Shown piece after piece: positions 7,877-14,118 of a stretch of 64,000 nt of DNA. The translations under genes were made by a program, and so were the position numbers. This DNA comes from CAWIVH01 sp963839475 (GTDB lineage: Bacteria; Acidobacteriota; UBA6911): the NCBI GenBank assembly GCA_963839475.1, contig CAWIVH010000017.1, positions 62,001-126,000 on the forward strand. The letters are read 5' to 3'. Each line of letters opens with the position of its first letter. The first letter of the stretch is position 1. Below the pieces are notes generated by a model that was given only the letters and a program-made list of their open reading frames with translations, was not told where the DNA came from and searched no databases.

Positions 7877-10249
7877 ATGGCGGGAATTTGCACGAAACTC
7901 AGGATGGACCTGGAGATCCGGCCGGAGTCCTCAGACCCGGGTGCAGCTTCAGTGGTAAAAGACCCCGTCACCAGGCGCTTTTACCGCTTCACTCCGGAGC
8001 AGACCTCAGTTCTGAAGCTCCTGAATGGATGGCATGATCCCTGCGAAATCGCCCTTGCCGTCGAGGAAAAATCAGGTAAGTCCATCAGCCCGTCGCAGGT
8101 CGAGGATTTCATCGGGAATCTCCGGAAATTCCTCTTGCTGGATGAGCCGATTGTCTGGAAAAAGCTGGAAGGTTTGAGGCCGATTCGCCGCTGGTCCATC
8201 CGGAGGCTCCTGCAATTCAAGATTCACCTGGTGAATCCCGATGCCTTTCTGACCGGGCTGGAAAAGCGACTGGCTTTCTGCTTCCGGCCCGCATTTCAGT
8301 GGGCATCGGCGGGACTGCTTTTTTTAGCCGTGTGCGTTGCAGTGTCGAATTACGAGGAATTGTTCCTTTCCATGAGTTCCCTTTTCACGATCTACTCGGT
8401 TCCGGTGGTACTGGCATTGGCGTTTCCGGTGATGACGATTCACGAAATCGCCCATGGATTGGCGCTTAAGCACTTCGGCGGCAAAGTGCACGAGATGGGT
8501 CTGATGGTCATGTACTTTATCCCTGCATTTTACTGCAACGTGGATGACGCCTGGATGATGCCGCGAAAGCAGCGGACGCTGGTAACACTGGCCGGTGGCT
8601 ATGCCCAGATCCTGATCTGCGCGCTGGCGGTGGTATTCTGGAGAATTCTTGCGCCGGAAACGCCAGCAAGCCGCCTCTTGGTGGTGGTGATCGCGTTCTC
8701 TTCGATTCAGACTCTTTTCAATTTCAATCCGTTGATCAAGCTCGATGGATATTACCTGCTTAGCGATCTACTGAATCTTCCCAACCTCCGGCAAAAGGCC
8801 TTCGGATCTATTAAGCAACTTTTCATGGCCGCCAAGGCGCATGGGTCAGCTCCCGATGAGCGCATGCCCGAGAGGCCCAGGTGGATTTTCCTGAGTTATG
8901 GATTTTCGGCAATTGTTTTCACCGGGGGGATCCTTGTTTATCTGTTCTCAAGGCTGGCGACCTGGATTTTATCGGAATATCAAACCTGGGGCTTGGTGGC
9001 GCTTTCGGGCATTCTCCTGGTGGCCGTTGGAATTGATAAACCAGCGGCTGAAGACCCCAAAGCCGCCGATGGGAAAAAGCGATTTTCGAAGAAATGGAGG
9101 CCGGCCTGGGCAGTGCTGATCCTCGCCGCCGGCAGTCTGCTCCCCTGGGAACTGAAGATAGCGGGCGACTTCGTGATCGTGGCGAATCAAAAAGTCCTGG
9201 TCGCACCTGAGGTAGACGGGGTTTTGAAAACGATCGAGGTGCGGGAAGGTCAGGCGATCCGTGCCGGACAAACTTTGGCCAAAATGGAAAACCTCGAGCT
9301 CAGAAATGATTACGAGGAAACCCGTGGGGAACTGGCATCCAAGAAAGCCGAATTGGATTTGCTTCGGGCTGGAAGCCGCCCGGAAGAGTTAGAGCGTTCC
9401 CGCCGCCTGGTCGAAACCCGCAGGGCCGAATTATCCAGTCTGAGGCAGGTTGATCAGGAAAAGAGCGTGATGCGAGAAGTAGTGGCACGGAAAGAAGCCG
9501 AGAAGGAGAATGCCGGTCAAAATGCGCACCGTTCCCGACAACTTCTGGCTCAAGGCCTGATATCGAAGGCGGACGCCGAAAGAGATGAGACCGCATTAAA
9601 GGTAGCTGACAAAGGATTATCGGAGGCGCTGGGTCAGCTTCGAATGCTGGATGAGCGGACGGATCGGTTGATTCGGGTTAAGCAGAAAGAATTGGAGCAT
9701 GCAGAAAGCGAGCTTCTGCTTTTGCGGGCGGGATCGAGGAAAGAATCGATTCGCGCCGCAGAGGAAGAAGTCAAGAAGATGGACGAGAAGGCTCAGATTC
9801 TGGCCCGACAAATCAGCCAGTTGGAGATTCGCAGCCCCATAGACGGAACGGTCGTAACACCTTATCTCCAAAACCGGCTAGGGGATTTTCTGAATAAAGG
9901 GGACGTTTTTTGTGAAATTGTTAGCGTAGGCAGCGTGATTGTCGATCTCCCGGTGCCTGAAAAGGAAATCGCGGATGTCAGGGCCGGCTACCCGATCACA
10001 TTGAAGGTGAGGGGTTTCCCGGCTCGCGACTTTGAGGCGAAGGTGAAGACCATTTCGCCGGTCGCTATTGAAAAAGGATCCGAAAGACGGATTGTCGTGC
10101 AGGGCGAGCTGGAAAACCAGGATGGCGTTCTCAAGGCTGGAATGACAGGAGTGGGCAAGATCCTTTGCGGTCGCCGAATGATATTGGAGCTGATATCCCG
10201 CCGCATGGTCCGCTGGCTCCGGACGGAGTTCTGGGAATATCTTCCCTAG
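7877..10249 (+). CDS. PqqD-like / M50 site-2 protease / HlyD-type adaptor fusion protein
   Basis: A 790-residue membrane protein with three modules. Residues about 15-100 form a PqqD-like winged helix (KDPVTRRFYRFTPEQTSVLK), the fold that binds leader peptides in RiPP systems. Residues about 115-380 are an M50 site-2 metalloprotease: the zinc motif HEIAHG (His189, Glu190, His193) lies in a membrane segment, and the third ligand region is NFNPLIKLDGYY (Asp290). After further membrane helices, residues about 420-780 are a membrane-fusion adaptor: a lipoyl-like half (VLVAPEVDGVLKTIEVREGQ), a long coiled coil (about 460-650), a second half (QLEIRSPIDGTVVTPYLQ) and a beta-barrel. All catalytic residues are present. 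No ABC or RND partner is adjacent. A role in cleaving and exporting the nearby tiny peptides is inference. The start at 7877 has only a GGGGCAGG-like site. Confidence 0.88.
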   Translation: MAGICTKLRMDLEIRPESSDPGAASVVKDPVTRRFYRFTPEQTSVLKLLNGWHDPCEIALAVEEKSGKSISPSQVEDFIGNLRKFLLLDEPIVWKKLEGLRPIRRWSIRRLLQFKIHLVNPDAFLTGLEKRLAFCFRPAFQWASAGLLFLAVCVAVSNYEELFLSMSSLFTIYSVPVVLALAFPVMTIHEIAHGLALKHFGGKVHEMGLMVMYFIPAFYCNVDDAWMMPRKQRTLVTLAGGYAQILICALAVVFWRILAPETPASRLLVVVIAFSSIQTLFNFNPLIKLDGYYLLSDLLNLPNLRQKAFGSIKQLFMAAKAHGSAPDERMPERPRWIFLSYGFSAIVFTGGILVYLFSRLATWILSEYQTWGLVALSGILLVAVGIDKPAAEDPKAADGKKRFSKKWRPAWAVLILAAGSLLPWELKIAGDFVIVANQKVLVAPEVDGVLKTIEVREGQAIRAGQTLAKMENLELRNDYEETRGELASKKAELDLLRAGSRPEELERSRRLVETRRAELSSLRQVDQEKSVMREVVARKEAEKENAGQNAHRSRQLLAQGLISKADAERDETALKVADKGLSEALGQLRMLDERTDRLIRVKQKELEHAESELLLLRAGSRKESIRAAEEEVKKMDEKAQILARQISQLEIRSPIDGTVVTPYLQNRLGDFLNKGDVFCEIVSVGSVIVDLPVPEKEIADVRAGYPITLKVRGFPARDFEAKVKTISPVAIEKGSERRIVVQGELENQDGVLKAGMTGVGKILCGRRMILELISRRMVRWLRTEFWEYLP

Positions 10250-10275
10250 CCCAGCAAAAGGTACAGATTAAAGAT

Positions 10276-10297
10276 GCCGGCATCGAGGAGTGCCGGC
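10276..10297 (+). terminator. Hairpin after the PqqD-S2P-HlyD gene
   Basis: Inverted repeat GCCGGCA / TGCCGGC with an 8-base loop, 26 bases after the stop codon at 10249. The following bases are C-rich rather than T-rich, so it is at best a weak intrinsic terminator. Confidence 0.35.
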
Positions 10298-10427
10298 TCT
10301 CCCCGGCCCTTACACCCTCCACCGGGTGTGCTATTCGAGCCTCCCATTTTAATCAACTAATATTATAATATTAGTGTTTTTTAAATAAAAGTGATCAGAT
10401 CTGTTGATTTCCTGGTCGCTCCTTCGG

Positions 10428-10450
10428 CCGGTGTTTTGGCAAAACACCGG
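10428..10450. repeat. Perfect 10-bp inverted repeat with 3-base loop
   Basis: CCGGTGTTTT / AAAACACCGG around the loop GGC. It forms a strong hairpin on either strand, but no T-run follows on either side. It sits at the transition from GC-rich to AT-rich DNA and about 130 bases before a good sigma-70 promoter. It could be a boundary or regulatory element. Confidence 0.6.
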
Positions 10451-10577
10451 AAGTCTTGCTCCTGGAAAAACATTCATATAAAGCCTTTCCATATCAAAAC
10501 CTGAAATATATGATTTTAATGATTTTACTGAGTTTTATGCAATCTCGGATTTTATGACAAAAAAGTGCTTAATTTTG

Positions 10578-10605
10578 TTGACATGGTATTTTGGCTTTCT
10601 ATACT
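10578..10605 (+). promoter_or_regulatory. Sigma-70 type promoter upstream of the ILW peptide region
   Basis: Perfect -35 TTGACA (10578-10583) and near-perfect -10 TATACT (10600-10605), 16 bases apart. Transcription would begin near 10612 and run towards the tiny peptide array. It is the best promoter match I see in the window. No protein gene starts within 470 bases downstream, which suggests a small RNA or a long structured leader. Confidence 0.65.
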
Positions 10606-10611
10606 CGATCC

Positions 10612-10856
10612 AAGGTATCAGGAGTGCAGGGTTCTAGTTTAGGAACCCAATTTTTGCGGCACTGATTGAGATCTTGAATCTATTGTGGGGGAGATGCCGG
10701 CTTCTTTTGAGCCGTCATCCATGAACCCAGGCTTTAGAGAATGTGGGAGAACAGCTCTCTCGAATAGCTCTCTCACCCAGTGGACCTCTTTTCGGGCGGC
10801 TTGGCCGCCGGAACTTGCAGGCACTGTCTTTCGGCATGAGACATGCCGAGTCTTTT
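10612..10856 (+). ncRNA. Candidate small RNA or structured leader upstream of peptide array
   Basis: Interval between the strong promoter at 10578-10605 and a terminator-like hairpin ending in TCTTTT at 10856. It contains two compact hairpins: GGCGGC-TTG-GCCGCC (10795-10809) and TCGGCATG-AGA-CATGCCGA (10831-10849). A near direct repeat AGCTCTCTC occurs twice around 10753-10774. ORFs in the interval lack ribosome sites and plausible proteins. It matches no RNA family I know. The alternative is a long 5' leader of the peptide operon with the second hairpin as an attenuator. Confidence 0.35.
10831..10856 (+). terminator. Terminator-like hairpin (or attenuator)
   Basis: Perfect 8-bp stem TCGGCATG / CATGCCGA with an AGA loop, followed by GTCTTTT. 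The T-run is short, so termination may be partial. That would fit an attenuator between promoter 10578 and the peptide ORFs. Confidence 0.4.
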
Positions 10857-11089
10857 AAAGCCGAAGTCAACCGGATATCGAATAGCGTTCCGTGGTGTTC
10901 GCTTGCGGTAGCTGTGTTGCAAGAAACTAATGAAAAGGAACCCTGAGGGAGAGTTGTCCAAATAGCAATCTATCACTTATCTCATTTGTTTTCAAGTATT
11001 TAATGACTTTATGAGGCGAGGCGACCAGCCCGCTTTAAGAAATATTGGCACAATGGCGATGAAAAAGAAAACCGGGAGGAGGTCCAGGC

Positions 11090-11122
11090 ATGAAGACAAA
11101 CGGCGCAATTCTGTGGCTATAG
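11090..11122 (+). CDS. Tiny ILW peptide 1 (10 aa)
   Basis: Encodes MKTNGAILWL, stop TAG. It is far below normal ORF cut-offs, but it has a strong Shine-Dalgarno sequence (GGAGGAGG, 7 bases before the ATG). It shares the C-terminal AILWL and the same reading-frame layout with peptide 2, 54 bases downstream. There is no signal peptide or room for a long leader. The longer overlapping frame from 11011 (77 codons, out of frame with the peptides) is probably a shadow, since its only repeated part is the out-of-frame reading of the two AILWL segments. Possible roles are a signalling peptide, a RiPP-like precursor, or a nascent-chain regulatory leader. No family known to me. Confidence 0.6.
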   Translation: MKTNGAILWL

Positions 11123-11176
11123 TCACAAATCATTTGGCGTTGCGGATCAACAATAAAATCTATGAAGGAGGAAGCG

Positions 11177-11209
11177 ATGACAAATCCAAGCGCAATTCTG
11201 TGGCTTTAA
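11177..11209 (+). CDS. Tiny ILW peptide 2 (10 aa)
   Basis: Encodes MTNPSAILWL, stop TAA. AAGGAGGA lies 5 bases before the ATG. Same length as peptide 1 and identical in the last five residues; the final Leu and the stop use different codons (CTA TAG versus CTT TAA). The N-terminal halves differ apart from a Thr-Asn pair displaced by one position. That is the pattern of a tandem duplicate whose C-terminus is constrained. It shares the cluster with peptides 1, 3 and 4 and is probably co-transcribed with them. Confidence 0.6.
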   Translation: MTNPSAILWL

Positions 11210-11264
11210 TGGCGGCTTACCCATCAATTCTCAATTTAAACTAATGCTTTTAAAGGAGATACCC

Positions 11265-11324
11265 ATGAATACCGAAATCGAAATCCTCGAAAACCGCGAA
11301 ACCCCTACCATTCTGTGGACCTAG
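11265..11324 (+). CDS. Tiny ILW peptide 3 (19 aa)
   Basis: Encodes MNTEIEILENRETPTILWT, stop TAG. Shine-Dalgarno AAAGGAGAT precedes the ATG with normal spacing. It is acidic at the N-terminal side with a hydrophobic ILWT end. Fourteen of 19 residues are identical to peptide 4, and three of the five differences are conservative (T/S, I/V, E/D). Six identical residues (I7, L8, R11, T13, L17, T19) use different codons in the two copies, so the amino-acid sequence rather than the DNA appears conserved. The N-terminal 14 residues could be a short leader and the C-terminus a core, but this is inference. Confidence 0.72.
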   Translation: MNTEIEILENRETPTILWT

Positions 11325-11368
11325 TAGCAGCACTTGGGATGGCCTAGATTGCACCTTTGGAGATTATT

Positions 11369-11428
11369 ATGAATTCAGAAGTGGAAATTCTTGAACCTAG
11401 AGATACGACAACCATTCTTTGGACTTAA
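11369..11428 (+). CDS. Tiny ILW peptide 4 (19 aa)
   Basis: Encodes MNSEVEILEPRDTTTILWT, stop TAA. It is a paralogue of peptide 3 with the same length, the same GGAGAT ribosome site at the same distance and the same ILWT terminus. A terminator-like hairpin begins right after the stop, making this the last member of the array. No ABC transporter or modifying enzyme (radical SAM, YcaO, lanthionine synthetase) lies within several kb. The only RiPP-like neighbour is the PqqD-S2P-HlyD protein upstream. Confidence 0.72.
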   Translation: MNSEVEILEPRDTTTILWT

Positions 11429-11457
11429 GCGACGGCGGATATTCCGTTCGCATCTTT
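11429..11457 (+). terminator. Terminator-like hairpin after the peptide array
   Basis: GCGACGG / CCGTTCGC with a one-base bulge and an 8-base loop (11429-11451), followed by the T-rich stretch ATCTTTGTTTAACTTTTT. It would separate the peptide transcript from the HD-GYP gene. The stem is imperfect. Confidence 0.4.
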
Positions 11458-11475
11458 GTTTAACTTTTTGCCCTA

Positions 11476-11577
11476 ATGCATCTTAATGTGCGTAAAATTC
11501 TGTGGCAGAGTATTATTTTTTCCAGGCTTATCTTCGCTGTATTATGTTTTTGTCAAATCGCTAGCTTATTAAACTGA
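11476..11577 (+). pseudogene. Possible degenerate fifth copy containing KILWQ
   Basis: A 33-codon frame beginning MHLNVRKILWQSIIFSR contains the same 9-base word ATTCTGTGG that encodes ILW in peptides 1-3. It has no ribosome-binding site, and no stop follows within two codons of the motif as in the true copies. It may be a decayed copy whose stop was lost, or chance similarity. Confidence 0.25.
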
Positions 11578-11631
11578 AAGAGGTTATAATAAGGCGCTTT
11601 TTTTTGGAATACAGATTTATCAAAGGCGCTA

Positions 11632-14079
11632 ATGACTTGGTCTCAGCTCCCTAATAAGCTAAGAATTTATATTCTGTCATTTGTTGTAGCAGCTGTTCCA
11701 ATTCTGATTTGGTCGATTTCCGATCTACATCGCGCGCAGACCGAAACGGGAACAGGCTGGCTAGTACTAACATTTCTCGCCATTCTTACTGTTCCCTTTT
11801 TTCTCTTTTTGCCCTCCGTCAACGCGACCATTGGCATAGGCGATTCATATTTAATTGCCATTGCAATGCTCTATGGCGTTTCTCCATGCATAATAGCAAC
11901 TTTTTGCCATACAGTCATAGCTTCCGTTTTTGGCAGAAACAGACCCAAGGTATACGGTTATCGTGTGATTTTCAATGTCAGTAGCCTTGTATGTGGCTCC
12001 TTTTTATATAGTAGCATTTACCACGCTTTGGTGACCCAGCATCAGCAAGCAGAAATGCAGAATATCATATTACCAGCAGTTCTTTTGATGACTACACTTT
12101 TTCTTTTTAATTCCATTTCCACATCCATAGCCATCGCTTGGGCATTGAAAGAAAAAGTCTTTGATTTTTGGGCTAAAAATTGCCTGCCTTTGGCCATCGA
12201 TTTTACGGTATCTTCTGTTTCAGCTATTCTTATTGTTTCTCTCAAACACATTTTTGATAGTCCCAGCGCTCCGCTTTTAGCAGCTCCGTTTGTTGGCTTA
12301 GTCTGGGGCTGGAACAAGGTAAATAAATCTCGAGCAATGGAGGCTGAAAAGCACTTATTAGAGCAAGAAAATTTGTACCTGCGCACGGTAGAATCGTTGG
12401 CCATGGCGATAGATGCAAAAGATCAAACAACTTCAGGCCATATCCGTCGCGTCCGCGCTTATGCTATGGGACTTGCGAGATTATGTGGCATCCAGGATCC
12501 TCGCGAACTGAAGGCGATCGAAACTGGCTCACTTTTACATGATATAGGAAAGCTTGCCATTGATGATTATATATTGAATAAACCTGGCCCGCTTTCTCAA
12601 CTTGAATTCGAAAAAATAAAAATTCATGCAACTGCAGGTGATGAAATACTTCGTCAAATTCAATTTCCCTTCCCTGTAGCCCAATACGTTAGATGTCATC
12701 ATGAAAAATGGGATGGAACTGGCTATCCAGATGGCCTATCGGGAACGCAAATACCTCTTGGTGCCCGAATTCTATCTATCGCTGATGCCTATGATGCTAT
12801 CCGCACCTCAAGGCCCTACAAGTTGTCAGAGCAACTCGGGAATTCTATAGAAATTCTCATCTCTAAAGCAGGCACTTTATATGATCCCCATTTAGTATCC
12901 CTTTTCACCCAAAATATTGCAGATTTGGAAAACGTTGCAGATGAAGCCTCCAATAATAACTCCGAACTTTCCTTTAGAAAATTTTTCGACCAGGTAAATA
13001 CCTCTCTTTCATCTCAAAATTCCACTTCTCTTTCCATTCCGTCCCCTGCCGCAGATTCGGCCAAATTAGTTGCCTTGTCTTCATTTTGTTCTTTTTATGA
13101 TAACCTTCTTTCCTTAGAGGAGTTCTCGCAAATAATATTGCGACGAATTAGCGATATCATTCACTTCGAATCCGCAGCAATTTTTATTGATCAACATAAT
13201 GGCTCGATTGCACCATCTCATGTCATCGGATCTCTTTCACCAAACCTAAATAATTTAATGATTCCCTTGGGTAAGGGCATCAGCGGTTGGGTATGTGCAC
13301 ATAAGAAACCAATTTTTAACATCAATCCTGAACTCGAATCCCCGGAAGCAAAAACTTTTTTGATGAATCATAGAGATGTTTTGTCCGTTCCCTTGTTAAT
13401 TGAGAACCAAAGCATTGGGGCAATTTCTCTTTATTCCATTACTCCACTCTTTTATAACACCAAGGATGTTGAATTGCTTCAACTTTCCTCTTCCTTTATT
13501 GCCCCCCCCCTACTCAAAATCATTCAACATTCGAAATGCAATTCTTATCGTTTGGATATAGATCCATTGCTTGGAATTCATACTATGTCCTATCTTTTTA
13601 CATTTGCACCCACCCTTATCAGCAACTCCAAACTTAGCTCCTCTCCATTTTCTATCATTAATATCCAGTTGAATAATTTATTTAGAAACGCAGTATTGCA
13701 TGGTCTTCCATCTTCTAATTTGTTATTAAAATCCATTATTCATTCCCTAAAAACTGAAATGCGACAAACAGACATGATTATAAGAAATGGATTTTTTGGA
13801 TTACTTTTAGTTTTACCCGAGGTCGGAACTCAACAGGCTACAAGATTTGCACAGCGAATACTTTCCCTTATTAAAACTGTATATTTCTCCCAATTTCCCT
13901 TCGAAAATTCTCCCTTTGACTGTAAAGTCTCATCATCTACTTTCCCTGATCACGGTACCGATATTTACGATCTTGTTCTTCATACAAATAAGCAATTAAT
14001 TCAATTTGTTTCTCCTAATTTGTCCGAAAATGAATATTCGCAAAAAACTAGTATAGTGGAGTTCCCGCACAAAACATAA
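11632..14079 (+). CDS. Membrane HD-GYP c-di-GMP phosphodiesterase with GAF and degenerate GGDEF-like domains
   Basis: An 815-residue protein. Residues 1-225 hold about six transmembrane helices. An HD-GYP domain follows with LLHDIGK (His303, Asp304) and the signature HHEKWDGTGYP (356-366), so hydrolysis of cyclic di-GMP is expected. Residues about 480-640 look like a GAF domain. Residues about 660-805 align with a GGDEF domain, but the active-site loop reads GFFGL instead of GGEEF, so it should be inactive. The start ATG has a modest AAAGG site; a TATAAT at 11585-11590 could be its -10 box. The gene is AT-rich, unlike genes outside the island, and is convergent with the sigma-54 regulator. 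Linkage to the peptides is positional only. Confidence 0.88.
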   Translation: MTWSQLPNKLRIYILSFVVAAVPILIWSISDLHRAQTETGTGWLVLTFLAILTVPFFLFLPSVNATIGIGDSYLIAIAMLYGVSPCIIATFCHTVIASVFGRNRPKVYGYRVIFNVSSLVCGSFLYSSIYHALVTQHQQAEMQNIILPAVLLMTTLFLFNSISTSIAIAWALKEKVFDFWAKNCLPLAIDFTVSSVSAILIVSLKHIFDSPSAPLLAAPFVGLVWGWNKVNKSRAMEAEKHLLEQENLYLRTVESLAMAIDAKDQTTSGHIRRVRAYAMGLARLCGIQDPRELKAIETGSLLHDIGKLAIDDYILNKPGPLSQLEFEKIKIHATAGDEILRQIQFPFPVAQYVRCHHEKWDGTGYPDGLSGTQIPLGARILSIADAYDAIRTSRPYKLSEQLGNSIEILISKAGTLYDPHLVSLFTQNIADLENVADEASNNNSELSFRKFFDQVNTSLSSQNSTSLSIPSPAADSAKLVALSSFCSFYDNLLSLEEFSQIILRRISDIIHFESAAIFIDQHNGSIAPSHVIGSLSPNLNNLMIPLGKGISGWVCAHKKPIFNINPELESPEAKTFLMNHRDVLSVPLLIENQSIGAISLYSITPLFYNTKDVELLQLSSSFIAPPLLKIIQHSKCNSYRLDIDPLLGIHTMSYLFTFAPTLISNSKLSSSPFSIINIQLNNLFRNAVLHGLPSSNLLLKSIIHSLKTEMRQTDMIIRNGFFGLLLVLPEVGTQQATRFAQRILSLIKTVYFSQFPFENSPFDCKVSSSTFPDHGTDIYDLVLHTNKQLIQFVSPNLSENEYSQKTSIVEFPHKT

Positions 14080-14118
14080 TCTTTGCTTAATAATCCAATT
14101 ACCAAGCTCGTGAATATT

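Noticed and set aside
10428..10450. Considered as a rho-independent terminator
   Set aside because: Perfect hairpin but no T-run on either strand, so listed only as an inverted repeat.
10880..10905. Possible sigma-54 (-24/-12) promoter TGGTGTTCGCTTGC before the peptide array
   Set aside because: The GG to GC spacing is one base short of the required ten, so it does not meet the consensus.
10743..10946. 67-codon plus-strand ORF in the region upstream of the peptides
   Set aside because: No ribosome site and no recognisable protein character. It overlaps the structured hairpins and a competing minus-strand ORF.
11011..11244. 77-codon ORF spanning ILW peptides 1 and 2 in another frame, with repeated RNSVA
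   Set aside because: The repeated RNSVA is just the out-of-frame reading of the AILWL repeat. The mini-ORFs have better ribosome sites and stop positions, and the ORF's own start has no Shine-Dalgarno.
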